Positions 16,313-24,878 of a DNA stretch of 64,000 bases are shown here, piece after piece (positions within the stretch are counted from its first letter, which is position 1; each line of letters begins with the position of its first letter). The position numbers were made by a program, and so were the translations under genes. This DNA is from Streptomyces sp. YPW6 (GTDB taxonomy: Bacteria; Actinomycetota; Actinomycetes; Streptomycetales; Streptomycetaceae): assembly GCF_018866325.1 (NCBI RefSeq), contig NZ_CP076457.1, positions 7,413,001 to 7,477,000 of the forward strand, in the 5' to 3' direction. The notes beneath the pieces are model-generated. The model was given only the letters and a program-made list of their open reading frames with translations. It ran no database searches and was not told the origin of the DNA.

Positions 16313-17080
16313 TTAGCGATCTCGGGAGAACGCGATGCGCGGGTCGACGGGGCGACCCGAAGCTCCGGAGGCAGCGGCGGCGGGAGTCGGCGCCTTGTCC
16401 CGGAGGCCCGAGCGCGCTGGGCTCGCTGCGAGCGCGGCGGCGTTGCGAGATTTGTTGGGCGTGGCACCCTGACCGGGGAGGAGGCGCTCGGCGCTCGTGG
16501 GCGCGGGAGCGCGGCGCGGCGCCGCGTCGTTGGCGAGGCGGGGATGAACAGCGACCTGGAGACCGGACCGCTGCATCGCCACCGTGGCGCTGGCGACCTT
16601 CTGCACGGACTCGGTGCGGTCGGCGGTGACGGGCAGCGTGTAGATGTCCAGATTCGGGTCCAGCCGCCAGCCGTGCTCCTCCAGGATGAGCTGGCCGCCG
16701 AGCGCCGAGGAGTGGTCGCTGGTGGCCGCAACGATGCCGAGCTGCGGATGCTCGGCGAACGCCACCTCGGGATCTGTGCGCGGGGCCCGGTCACGGGTGG
16801 AATTCGCACGGGAGGCCAGCGAGGGGTCGTATGCGGCGTCCACGTCGACCTGGTAGCCGGCCTCGCGCAGCAGCGCGACTGCCCGGGAGGTACGCCCCGG
16901 TCCGTCACGCTGTTGATCAGCCAGTGCGTACAGCGTCGGCTGGTCCGGTACGGGGTGGAAGTCGAACCGAGCCAACATCCACGCGGTGGAGACGAGTTGC
17001 TTCGGGTTCGCGGCGACGATGCCGTGGTCAGGGTGGTGACCGAAGGCGACATCGGGAAGTGATTGGTAATGGGTGGGCAT
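16313..17080 (-). CDS. Internally duplicated hypothetical protein with cargo-type tail
   Basis: A 255-residue protein made of two related halves: residues about 8-95 begin PDVAFGHHPDHGIVAANP and about 103-185 begin PEVAFAEHPQLGIVAATS; each continues with a helix and a beta part ending in an Asp/Leu-rich stretch. After a Pro/Arg linker it has NKSRNAAALAASPARSGLR and an Ala/Ser/Pro end, matching the shared tail. The gene is 26 bp upstream of the Cys/His protein. No known family. Confidence 0.65.
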   Translation of the reverse strand: MPTHYQSLPDVAFGHHPDHGIVAANPKQLVSTAWMLARFDFHPVPDQPTLYALADQQRDGPGRTSRAVALLREAGYQVDVDAAYDPSLASRANSTRDRAPRTDPEVAFAEHPQLGIVAATSDHSSALGGQLILEEHGWRLDPNLDIYTLPVTADRTESVQKVASATVAMQRSGLQVAVHPRLANDAAPRRAPAPTSAERLLPGQGATPNKSRNAAALAASPARSGLRDKAPTPAAAASGASGRPVDPRIAFSRDR

Positions 17081-17176
17081 GGCTGATCCATCCGGTGTGG
17101 GCGTGCAGGGCAGGGGCCAGGTCCGGGATGGTTCTGGTGGTACGAGGCACGTAGGACTCCGAGAAGGGGGGGGCGA

Positions 17177-17587
17177 TCAGCGACCGGGGGCGGACGAGGA
17201 GCGGGCCGGAGGTACGGGACGAACGCCCGCCGCCGTGGCAGGGAGCGCCGAGGAAGCACAACGCTGCGCAGCCGTCGGCGAGGGCGCGAGAGCAGCACGT
17301 ACCCGTGGTGGCGCAGGCGTCGACGCAGCGACCTGGTTCTCGCGGACCCGGTTCTTCCTGGGGTGCACGGCATGGCGGTCGGCCAGATCGCCGCGTATCG
17401 CGCGCAGCTCGATCGCGTAGGAGTCGAGGCTCTCAGCGATGGTACGCAGACGCTGTGCGTAGCGGTGATCGGCTGGTTCGCCGAACCCTTCCCACCACTC
17501 GGCCGTCGTGTCGAGGATCTCCACGACCCGCTGCGGCGACGTACGACGCATCTGCGATCTCTTCGGGCTCACCGTCGCAGGCGCCAT
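17177..17587 (-). CDS. Small hypothetical cargo protein with AALAPS tail
   Basis: A 136-residue protein. Residues 15-75 form a charged helix pair (RVVEILDTTAEWWEGFGEPA; YAQRLRTIAESLDSYAIELR). From about residue 90 the sequence is PPRVRAALAPSPTAAQ followed by a long Ala/Ser/Pro/Arg end (PPARSSSAPGR). Nearly a third of the protein is the shared tail. It is transcribed with the duplicated gene downstream. No function can be given. Confidence 0.6.
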   Translation of the reverse strand: MAPATVSPKRSQMRRTSPQRVVEILDTTAEWWEGFGEPADHRYAQRLRTIAESLDSYAIELRAIRGDLADRHAVHPRKNRVRENQVAASTPAPPRVRAALAPSPTAAQRCASSALPATAAGVRPVPPARSSSAPGR

Positions 17588-17722
17588 GCGCTACACCACC
17601 GGACTGGATGCCCTCGACCTGACCGGTCAGCCAGTTGTCGACCCGCGAAGCGAGGACCGGACGAGTCCGAGCTGATCCAAGAAGCGTTGCCTGATCTGCT
17701 GCGGTCAGTACTTCCGAAGCCG

Positions 17723-18310
17723 CTAGACGGAGGCCGGAAGAAGCTGGACCAGGCCCACTGACGTTTCCTCGCCTACCGAGGTGTGGACCGCGCGGACCGT
17801 CCAGCGACCAGGCGGTATCGAAACCGGGGCCTGATCCGGCATCCCTCCACCGGGGTACTCGACGTCCAACTCGGCTCCATCGGTGGCGGAGTCCATCAGT
17901 ACCGCCGGCCCGTCCGTCTCCCAGACGCCACACTCCTCCCACTCGACAGCAGGGTCCGTGAGGACAGCCTGGGCCGCGGCAATCAGATCGGCCTCGGAGT
18001 TCGCTCCAAGCCAGCGGACGAACGCTTGGTGTTCCGGCAGATAGCAGGTCATGGCAGGTTCGTCCGCCAGCACGAGCCCGAGCACACCCTGCCCACCAAC
18101 ACCAACCACTCCAGCCAGACCATCGACCTCGCAGGCACGGTCGTAGTCGTCCGCGACAGCCCCGTCGCTGATGACCATCCCCGACATCGTGCAGCCGCCC
18201 CACCCAACCAGTCCGGAAACGGGGATGGCTATCAGAGGGCCGCCCATCGACTCGACCCAGGTGGGGGGAGTCTCGGCTGAACCGGATGAGGTGAACGAGG
18301 GGGTATTCAT
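17723..18310 (-). CDS. Imm21-like immunity protein
   Basis: A 195-residue protein resembling the Imm21 family: near the N-terminus WVESMGGPLIAIPVSGLVGW, then VADDYDRACEVDGLAG, GVLGLVLADEPAMTCYLPEH, and GARTCVRWL-like RWLGANSEADLIAAA. Imm21 proteins neutralise polymorphic or contact-dependent toxins. No matching toxin gene is visible, so it is an orphan. The preceding 17,588-17,722 gap holds nothing clear. It may protect the host from kin toxins, or be a relic. Confidence 0.65.
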   Translation of the reverse strand: MNTPSFTSSGSAETPPTWVESMGGPLIAIPVSGLVGWGGCTMSGMVISDGAVADDYDRACEVDGLAGVVGVGGQGVLGLVLADEPAMTCYLPEHQAFVRWLGANSEADLIAAAQAVLTDPAVEWEECGVWETDGPAVLMDSATDGAELDVEYPGGGMPDQAPVSIPPGRWTVRAVHTSVGEETSVGLVQLLPASV

Positions 18311-18375
18311 GGCGCCAGTGTCCCCCCGGCCGCTGACAATGCCGCGCCGAGCTGCGGTCCAGCCCTTCGTCTAGG

Positions 18376-19032
18376 ACGGTCTCTTTTGGCCCCGCTGCGA
18401 CGGTGTCGTCGGGCCCCTGCTGAAGAACGGTTTGGAGTGGCCCCACCTTGGCTGTGATGACCTCGACGCCCCTCCTGGAAGCCCTGTCCGACCGCCTTGA
18501 TACAACTTCGTCATGACGTACCGATTCACCGCTCGCGTCGCCACCACGGAGATCGATCCTGACGGCTACTTCACCGAAGCCGCTCTCGCGGAGGGCGAGG
18601 ACGGCAGCGGCTTCATCATGATGTTCATGGCGGGTGAGGAGGAGCCCGACGACCAGGAAGTCGCGCTGGGATTGGACACGCACTGTCTCGTCACCGCAGA
18701 TCAGGGCACGGCCTATGGATGCGTGCGCGAGGCCGTCCTGGACGGCGACGTCCTCCGCATCTCGCTGGATCCCGAGGCGCTGGACAGCCTTCGGCTGGAC
18801 GACGGTGAGATCGAGGCCGTCCTGGAGGCGCCGGCCGAAGACGTGGCCCGGTTCCGCGAGATCCTTGCCAAAGTGCTCGCCTACGGGCGGGCAGATGCCG
18901 TACCCACGAGGCTGGCAGTCTGACGAGAGGGGTGGGGCCAGCCCAAACCGTTCCTCCGTGACACTGCTTGAGCCGATCACCCAAATAGCCCAAAACTGGG
19001 GCCACCTGAAACCGTTCTGATGGGGCCAAACC
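18376..19032. mobile_element. Inverted-repeat cassette enclosing the Imm10 gene
   Basis: Left side: a repeat tract 18376-18447 ending AACGGTTTGGAGTGGCCCC; right side: 18931-19032, inverted, with three sites of the type ACGGTTT...GGCCCCA. The inner 22-bp pair (18426-18447 and 18931-18952) matches at 20 of 22 positions when one is reversed. Between them lies just one gene (18513-18923). Iterated inverted sites of this kind look like transposase-binding ends, for example of IS21-type elements, but no transposase is present. It may be a non-autonomous unit carrying an immunity gene. Confidence 0.5.
18513..18923 (+). CDS. Imm10-like immunity protein
   Basis: A 136-residue acidic protein on the plus strand, opposite to its neighbours. 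It resembles the Imm10 family: MTYRFTARVATTEIDPDGYF, AEGEDGSGFIMMFMAGEEEP, DDQEVALGLDTHCLVTADQG and a C-terminal LDDGEIEAVLEAP helix region. Imm10 proteins protect against polymorphic toxins. There is no toxin gene nearby. The gene is tightly enclosed by the inverted repeats (18426-18447 and 18931-18952), so it may have been acquired as a cassette. Confidence 0.7.
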   Translation: MTYRFTARVATTEIDPDGYFTEAALAEGEDGSGFIMMFMAGEEEPDDQEVALGLDTHCLVTADQGTAYGCVREAVLDGDVLRISLDPEALDSLRLDDGEIEAVLEAPAEDVARFREILAKVLAYGRADAVPTRLAV

Positions 19033-19143
19033 ATGCCGTCGAAGACAAGCCCATCGATGACATATGAGCAGGTGCCTCGACACGGACCATCCACCCCCTG
19101 GGTTCCTCCCACTTGACGCTTCAGAAATGACGAACCCACGGGC

Positions 19144-20649
19144 TTAGGCGGCCATGCGGGCGTCAGTGTCGAAGAGTTCGCGTTCGGAAGGGTGGAGGAG
19201 GTGTTGGGTGACGAAGCTTCGTCCGGCGACCTTCCACAGGCCCCTGCCCTTGGTAAGGGAGGAGACGGCCTGGGTCTCCACTCCGGTCAGCCCCAGCAGC
19301 GATGCCGCTGCCGCCAGTTGATCGCTCTCCTGCCGGTAGATGATGCGTGTGCTGCAGTCCGCGAGGAGCCCCTCGGCCAGTACCCGGCCGCGCGATCCGG
19401 CGTCGCCCGCGCTGAGCAGGTCGGAAAGCCTGTGTATGACCAGCAAGTTCGCGATGCCGAGCCCTCGGCTGAGCTTCCACTGGCTCTGCATCCGTTCCAG
19501 CAGCGCGATGTGCTTCAGGACGCGCCATCCTTCGTCGTAGATCACCCAGCGTCGTCCGCCGGCAGGGTCTGCGAGAGCGGACTCCATCCATGCGCTGGCG
19601 CAGGTCATCGCCAGCACCAGGCCGGTGTCGTCGCCTGAGTTACCGAGCCGGGAGAGGTCGATCGAGAGCATCGGCGTCGTCGGGTCGAAGGCGACGGTCG
19701 AGGGGGCGTCGAACATCCCGCTGAGGTCGCCGTGCACGAGCCGACGCAGGGCGTGGGCAAGGTCCTGAGCTGCGTGACCCATCCCGCCGGCTGGGCTGAC
19801 GAAGCCGCGGTCGAGGCGGTCCGGCGAGCCCATGACATCGGCGATGTCGCCGAGGAGCGGCACCGTGCCGCGGACCTTGGCCTCGGCGACGACCAGGTCC
19901 AGGCCGAGGTCGAGAGCCGTGTGCTCCATCGGCAGCAGATCGCGGTTCAGCACGGTGCGGGCAAGACTGGCCAGCAGCGCGAGACGCCGTTTGCGTACTT
20001 CGGCGGACCAGTCCTCTTCGGTCACCGACGCGGGCCGCGCCGGGGCATCCAGAGGATTAAGACGTCCGGGGAGCCCCGGTCCCAGGGCGATGGTGTGGCC
20101 GCCGAGAGCCTGCGCCACGTTCGACCATTCACCCTTCGGGTCGCTGGGCACATAGATCTTGTACCCGTGGGCGACGGCCCGCGTCGCGATCGACTTCGCC
20201 AGCGCCGACTTTCCCATGCCGATGATTCCCGCGAGCACGGCGTTGGGGTTGGTGAAGCCCTCGATCCGCCCGCTGGTGTACAGGGCGAAAGGGTCGTAAC
20301 AGAACGTGGCCTCCGCGTGCACGTCCCTGCCGATGAAGATCCCGGACGAGCCGAGACCGCCCTCGGCAAGGAACGGATAGGCCCCGCTGACCGTGGCGGT
20401 CGTCATCCGGTGAGCGGGCAGCCGCAGCTTGCCGCCGCGCGCCGAGGCAGGTCCGGGGCGTCCGGACGCCGGGTAGACCGGCCGCAGCTCCGGGTCGAGG
20501 GCGGCCTCCTTGCGGTGCTTGGGCGGTGCCCCGGCCAGTTGTGCCTGGCGGCGGGCGGCGGCGAACCCGGCGCGAGCTGCGCGCTGTTGGGCGCGCGACG
20601 CCTTGCGGGGGACGAACAGGTGGGAGGCGCTGGCGCGGGTCCTAGGCAT
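19144..20649 (-). CDS. VirB4-like conjugation ATPase
   Basis: A 501-residue ATPase of the mating channel. Residues about 135-160 hold Walker A (AGIIGMGKSALAKSIATRAV); about 350-370 hold Walker B (RRWVIYDEGWRVLKH); later come LLVIHRLSDLL and STRIIYRQES, typical of VirB4/TraC proteins. The N-terminal domain of classical VirB4 is missing; the upstream SCO6880-type protein may supply it. The first 60 residues are basic. It is the 3' end of the apparatus operon reading leftwards from 26404. No AALARS tail, as for all apparatus proteins. Confidence 0.8.
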   Translation of the reverse strand: MPRTRASASHLFVPRKASRAQQRAARAGFAAARRQAQLAGAPPKHRKEAALDPELRPVYPASGRPGPASARGGKLRLPAHRMTTATVSGAYPFLAEGGLGSSGIFIGRDVHAEATFCYDPFALYTSGRIEGFTNPNAVLAGIIGMGKSALAKSIATRAVAHGYKIYVPSDPKGEWSNVAQALGGHTIALGPGLPGRLNPLDAPARPASVTEEDWSAEVRKRRLALLASLARTVLNRDLLPMEHTALDLGLDLVVAEAKVRGTVPLLGDIADVMGSPDRLDRGFVSPAGGMGHAAQDLAHALRRLVHGDLSGMFDAPSTVAFDPTTPMLSIDLSRLGNSGDDTGLVLAMTCASAWMESALADPAGGRRWVIYDEGWRVLKHIALLERMQSQWKLSRGLGIANLLVIHRLSDLLSAGDAGSRGRVLAEGLLADCSTRIIYRQESDQLAAAASLLGLTGVETQAVSSLTKGRGLWKVAGRSFVTQHLLHPSERELFDTDARMAA

Positions 20650-20674
20650 GAGCGTTTCTCCAGAGGGCGAGTGG

Positions 20675-21127
20675 TCAGTGGCGGATCAGGCCGGTGAACG
20701 GCGCGCGCAGGTCAGCGGGGGTGGAGTGGCGCCGTACCAGGCGGGCGGTGCGCTGGTGGCGCTGGCAGATGGTGAGTTCCGGAGCGCCTTCGGGCAGGCC
20801 GGGGCGGCACGCTTCCCGGGTGGGAAGGTCGCCGGAGCCGGGCCGGGGGGAAGCGTGGTAGGCGCGGTGGATGTGGTCGGCGGCCTGCCAGATGCGGGTG
20901 CGCGCACCGTGGAGGTGATCGCCTTCGACCGGTACGAGGGGACCGGTGCGTGAGGTGTGCGCGTCGAGCAGCCCGTGCAGGGAGACGAGGTGGGCGTGCA
21001 GGGCGTCCAACTCCTCCCGGGACGCGACGAGCGGGCCGGCGGGGAGGTTGAGCGCTCGGTGGAAGTCGAGCGCGGCGGTGGCGAAGGGTACGAAGTCCTG
21101 CGCGGACGGGGAAGTGGTGCGGGACAT
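20675..21127 (-). CDS. Hypothetical conjugation-operon protein (DUF6238-like)
   Basis: A 150-residue protein from ATG 21127, in the apparatus operon between the SCO6880-type gene and the VirB4-like gene. It is mostly helix with many His residues (LDALHAHLVSLHGLLDAHTS, LHGARTRIWQAADHIHRAYH), ending in a basic part (CQRHQRTARLVRRHS). Its position in Streptomyces conjugative elements suggests DUF6238. Role unknown; a cytoplasmic accessory of the channel is plausible. Confidence 0.6.
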   Translation of the reverse strand: MSRTTSPSAQDFVPFATAALDFHRALNLPAGPLVASREELDALHAHLVSLHGLLDAHTSRTGPLVPVEGDHLHGARTRIWQAADHIHRAYHASPRPGSGDLPTREACRPGLPEGAPELTICQRHQRTARLVRRHSTPADLRAPFTGLIRH

Positions 21128-21164
21128 GAGGGTGCTCTTTCCGGACGCGGTGAAGGTGCGGGCG

Positions 21165-22637
21165 TCAGGCCGCGAGCGCGAGCGGCATCGCAGCAGCGGT
21201 GAAGGCGCTGGCCTGCTGCCAGGTGAGCGGACGCAGGTCGAGTCCGGCACCGACCGCCGCGGTTTCCACCACCGCGCAGTCGGTACGCAGCTCCTCTTCG
21301 GAGTCGGCGGATACGGTCAGCAGACCCGTCAGAGCCACATCCGCATGACCGGCGATGAGCTGACGCTCACGCGCCTGGATGTCCTGGTACTCGATCGCGT
21401 CCGCCTCGGATTCCACCTGGCCACGCCGCGCGCGCTCGGCGGCGTCCGCGACCACGCTCGCCTTCTTGCGCTGGATATCGCGCAGGGCAGCGTCCACGCT
21501 CACCGGCTCGTAGGCGAGCGAGAGAGTGCGGCGAACGCCCGCCGTGAACAGGAGCTGGTGCAGGAACCCGGCTCCGACGGCGGTGCGGGGCCAGTTCTCC
21601 ACCCAGTAGGTGGAGTGGAACGCGGAGTCGGAGACGATGTGGTCGCCCTTCTCCACGACCACGACCGGGCCGGCGGCAGCGGGCTCGGCCTCGGGCCGGC
21701 CGGAGGCGGACCAGCGGTCCAGCGCGGGAAGGGCCTTGGGGTCGTAAGCCGTGCGCACGACGGCCGCTATCTCACGAGCAGTGAGCCAGCCGGTGGGGTT
21801 GAGACCGGCGGTCCGCGCGGCCTGTTCGAAGGTCGACGTCAGCTGGGCCAGAACGCTGAAGCTGCCGGTGAGACCGCCGCCAGCCCGGTTGATCAGCCGC
21901 CGCGCGGCCTTGGCGTCCAGGCTGATGGCGACGTACGCCTCGTGCGGCGCGGCGGCGGGGCCCGCGCTCTGGATCAGCTCGGTGTAGATCGCACCCGCGA
22001 GCGGGGTGTCGGGCCGGCCGTGTTCCTCCCAGTACCGGCGAAGGGCGTCCCCGCTGTCGGGGACCGTACGCTCAACGACCTGGATGCGGGCGACGTGCCC
22101 GGTACGGGCGAGCGCGGCGAGCGCCCGGCCCCACCCGGCGACGTTCGCGTTCTGCATGCCCGGGTCCAGGAGCGCGTAGGCGCGGGAGGAGACCTTGACG
22201 ACGGCGGTCAGCGAACCGGTGTGGGGGTCGTGCACGGCGCCGTACCGCCGGTCGGGCGCGGTGACGACACGCAGGCTCGCGGAGGTGCCCGGCAGATTGA
22301 GGTGCCCCTCGCGTACGGGACGTCGGGACGGGCGGGCGAGCCAGATCAACTGGCCCCGCATCCGGCGCAGCGCGTACCGGAGGACGATCGGCGTCCAGTC
22401 GGCCAGGGACCGACCGCGCTTGCGGACGAACACGAGCAGGGCGATGGCGCTCCACAGCGGGATGAGTTGGAGCGCGCCGACGACGCCACGGGTCATGATC
22501 ACGGCGAGTAGCAGCAGCCCGGTGAGCCCGGCGACGATGAGCTGGGGGACGGTCAGGCCGAGCAGTACGCCTCGGCGACTGCGGTGCGGGAACTTGACGG
22601 TGGCCGTGACGGTTTCGGCCTGGGATCGGGCAGACAT
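21165..22637 (-). CDS. SCO6880-family conjugation protein
   Basis: A 490-residue protein. Residues about 20-75 contain two membrane helices (GVLLGLTVPQLIVAGLTGLL and GALQLIPLWSAIALLVFV), reminiscent of PrgI/VirB3-type segments. The cytoplasmic part is alpha/beta (RYGAVHDPHTGSLTAVVKVS; EAYVAISLDAKAARRLIN; WVENWPRTAVGAGFLHQLLF; DVALTGLLTVSADSEEELR), like the N-terminal domain of VirB4. So this protein and the separate ATPase at 19144-20649 look like a split VirB4 with a VirB3-like anchor (inference). SCO6880-type proteins are standard in actinobacterial conjugation operons. Confidence 0.75.
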   Translation of the reverse strand: MSARSQAETVTATVKFPHRSRRGVLLGLTVPQLIVAGLTGLLLLAVIMTRGVVGALQLIPLWSAIALLVFVRKRGRSLADWTPIVLRYALRRMRGQLIWLARPSRRPVREGHLNLPGTSASLRVVTAPDRRYGAVHDPHTGSLTAVVKVSSRAYALLDPGMQNANVAGWGRALAALARTGHVARIQVVERTVPDSGDALRRYWEEHGRPDTPLAGAIYTELIQSAGPAAAPHEAYVAISLDAKAARRLINRAGGGLTGSFSVLAQLTSTFEQAARTAGLNPTGWLTAREIAAVVRTAYDPKALPALDRWSASGRPEAEPAAAGPVVVVEKGDHIVSDSAFHSTYWVENWPRTAVGAGFLHQLLFTAGVRRTLSLAYEPVSVDAALRDIQRKKASVVADAAERARRGQVESEADAIEYQDIQARERQLIAGHADVALTGLLTVSADSEEELRTDCAVVETAAVGAGLDLRPLTWQQASAFTAAAMPLALAA

Positions 22638-22781
22638 GGCGGGTCCAGACAGTGGGTGCGAGTGCGGCAGGGCGGAGGGCGCGGCGCTCTTCTGGACGAC
22701 ATGGCAGGGCTCCTTCGGTGGCGATCGGGGGAGGCGGGGGCGGACTGCTGGGTGGCAGCCCGCCCCCGTACTCGTGGCGGG

Positions 22782-24164
22782 TCAGGATCCGGACGGCGGC
22801 CGGGTCGGGAAGACCCAGTTCGTGTCGGACCCGGTGGGCGATGGACCGGTGCCGGTCGGGGGCGGAGACCCGGGGCCGCCCGGGGACGCCGAGCCGACGC
22901 GCGGCATCCTCCCGCCCGGAATCGGCACTGCAGCGGGCTGGGCTGCGGAGCCGTCCTCGCCTTCGGCGGCTTCGGTGCCGCCGGGGCGGTTGATCAGCGG
23001 TGGGATGCCGGGCCGCTGGATGAGGGCTCGTCCCTTGTCACCGGTGGCGTCCGGGTCTTCGCCGTACCGGAAGTTCGTCCGTGCCTTCGGCGGTCCGGAG
23101 TCGATGCCCTCCTTGCTCAGGTTCCCGCCGGTGGGGTTGATGCCGGAGGTGACACCGTCGCTCCCCGCGCCGGGAACCTCGCTGGGCCCCTGCGGGGCGG
23201 GGGTGCCGGTGCCGGCCTGCATCGCGAGGGTGCCGGCCGTCTTCGCGGCGCCTGCGGCAACCGCCACTCCGGCGACGCCGGTGCGGTGCAGATCGTCGTT
23301 GCCGCCGCCGTCGCTGGCCCAGTGAATGAACTTGTACGTCGCGTAGGGGCAGAGCAACACCAAGATCATGACGACGAGTCCGGCCAGTGCGTCGGAGAGA
23401 GCGGCCATGCCGTCCTGCGAATCGGCCTTGCCCATCGCCGAGACGCCGATGAGGAAGACCACGGTCATCAGGAGCTTGGAGACGACGAGCGTTGCGGTGG
23501 CCTCGATCCAGCCGCGACGCCAGCGCTTCGCAACCTCCCAGCCGCCGCCCGCCCCGGCGAAGACTGCCAGGGAGACGAGGATCAGCACGCCGACCTTCCG
23601 CGCAACCATGACGCACCAGTACATGAATGCGCCGATGGCACAGCCGAAGGCGACCAAGGACGGGACGCCCCAGCCCAGGCCGTACATCGCTCCGAGTTGC
23701 TGCACGTTGATGATGCGGCGGATGGCGTCGTCCACCGAGGTGTTCGCGGCTTGGAACAGGCCGTCGGACAGCACGTCGACGACCGTGATCGCGACGGATG
23801 TGAAGGCGACGGCGCAGAAGCTGAACAGGACCCCGGTCATCGTGCCGACCGCAGCCTGCGCCAGGGCGCGCTCGTCCCGCCTCCAGGCGGCGGACACCAA
23901 GGCGATGCAGAAGAAGCCGACGGTGAGCGCGAGGCCGATCGGAAGCAATAGCTCGTAGTTGGTCCTGAACCACTGCGCGTTGAGGTCGATCGCGGTGGTC
24001 GAGTTCACGGCGTCGGCGGCGAGATCCGCCGCGCTCGCGGCGAGTTCGCCCGCGGACTTCGCGATCCACGCCCCGATGCCGTCGGTGACGGCCCCGGCCG
24101 GGTTGCTGGCGAAATCGACGGCTCCGCAGACCTTGTCCATCAGCGGAAAGTCGCAGACTCCCAT
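22782..24164 (-). CDS. VirB6/TrbL-like polytopic membrane protein
   Basis: A 460-residue protein with about six hydrophobic segments between residues 70 and 290 (for example PIGLALTVGFFCIALVSAAW, VGVLILVSLAVFAGAG and LAGLVVMILVLLCPYATYKF), then a 150-residue Gly/Pro-rich hydrophilic end. This fits VirB6/TrbL channel proteins of type IV secretion. The N-terminus (CDFPLMDKVCGAVDFASNPA) is typical of the actinobacterial form. It is followed by the SCO6880-type gene. No enzyme motif expected or seen. Confidence 0.75.
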   Translation of the reverse strand: MGVCDFPLMDKVCGAVDFASNPAGAVTDGIGAWIAKSAGELAASAADLAADAVNSTTAIDLNAQWFRTNYELLLPIGLALTVGFFCIALVSAAWRRDERALAQAAVGTMTGVLFSFCAVAFTSVAITVVDVLSDGLFQAANTSVDDAIRRIINVQQLGAMYGLGWGVPSLVAFGCAIGAFMYWCVMVARKVGVLILVSLAVFAGAGGGWEVAKRWRRGWIEATATLVVSKLLMTVVFLIGVSAMGKADSQDGMAALSDALAGLVVMILVLLCPYATYKFIHWASDGGGNDDLHRTGVAGVAVAAGAAKTAGTLAMQAGTGTPAPQGPSEVPGAGSDGVTSGINPTGGNLSKEGIDSGPPKARTNFRYGEDPDATGDKGRALIQRPGIPPLINRPGGTEAAEGEDGSAAQPAAVPIPGGRMPRVGSASPGGPGSPPPTGTGPSPTGSDTNWVFPTRPPSGS

Positions 24165-24191
24165 GGCGATACCTCCTTTCTGAGGGTGGGG

Positions 24192-24878
24192 TCAGGGCGC
24201 GACGGCCGGCAGAACACCGGCCAGCGTGCAGGGAGAGGAGGGGCGGCACTGGACCGCGAGGGTGGTGACGCGGCTCTCCGCGCCTCCGGCCGGGGAGCCC
24301 TTCCACGCAATCGATTGCTTGCCGGAGACCGTCACGGCGTACAGGTAGGTCTGCGTAATCGCTCCGGGGTCGTCCTGGAGAGCCCGGGTGAACGAGTCGG
24401 GGAAGTGCCCCTCGTTCACAACCCCCTTGGCGCGCTGACCGTTGTCCGCCATCTGCTCCCAGAGCACGGGCGACGGGACGAGCTTGGCGACCGAGGCGGT
24501 GTCGACGTACTTCTTCTCTCCGGTCATCCACCCGCGCAGCGCGGACAGCAGCGCCTGCTGGGAGTAGGCCCGGGTGTCGTACGACCACAGCGCCGCTGCC
24601 GCCGCCTTCCCGTAGGCGATCGGGTCGTGCGTCTTCGGCGGGCGAGGCAGAGCCCGGTGATTCTCCTGCGGAGGCGGCGAGGCCGACGGTGCCGCGCCGG
24701 AAGGACGCGGTGTCGCCGAACTGCTGTGTGGTGCGGGCGTGGAGGGGCCCCTGGCGTCGCGTGTGAGGAAGGCGAGCAGGCCGGCGAGGGCGACGAGCAC
24801 CACTAGGACGGCGGTGCCGAGCAGCGCCCGGCGGCGCACGCGAGATGCGTCGCCGGGGTTGGAGGAGTGGGCAGGCAT
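24192..24878 (-). CDS. Membrane-anchored conjugation protein, VirB8/TcpC-like candidate
   Basis: A 228-residue protein with a short cytoplasmic N-terminus, one membrane helix (LLGTAVLVVLVALAGLLAFL), a Pro/Ser linker and an extracytoplasmic domain of about 140 residues (AAAALWSYDTRAYSQQALLS; GGAESRVTTLAVQC). One helix plus an NTF2-like outer domain is the design of VirB8 and TcpC. The pattern fits but no specific motif proves it. ATG 24878 overlaps the stop of the pilin-like gene by one base (TGATG). Confidence 0.6.
   Translation of the reverse strand: MPAHSSNPGDASRVRRRALLGTAVLVVLVALAGLLAFLTRDARGPSTPAPHSSSATPRPSGAAPSASPPPQENHRALPRPPKTHDPIAYGKAAAAALWSYDTRAYSQQALLSALRGWMTGEKKYVDTASVAKLVPSPVLWEQMADNGQRAKGVVNEGHFPDSFTRALQDDPGAITQTYLYAVTVSGKQSIAWKGSPAGGAESRVTTLAVQCRPSSPCTLAGVLPAVAP

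Noticed and set aside
18426..18952. CRISPR array
   Set aside because: Repeats are inverted, few and enclose a gene; no regularly spaced direct repeats or cas genes were seen anywhere in the window.
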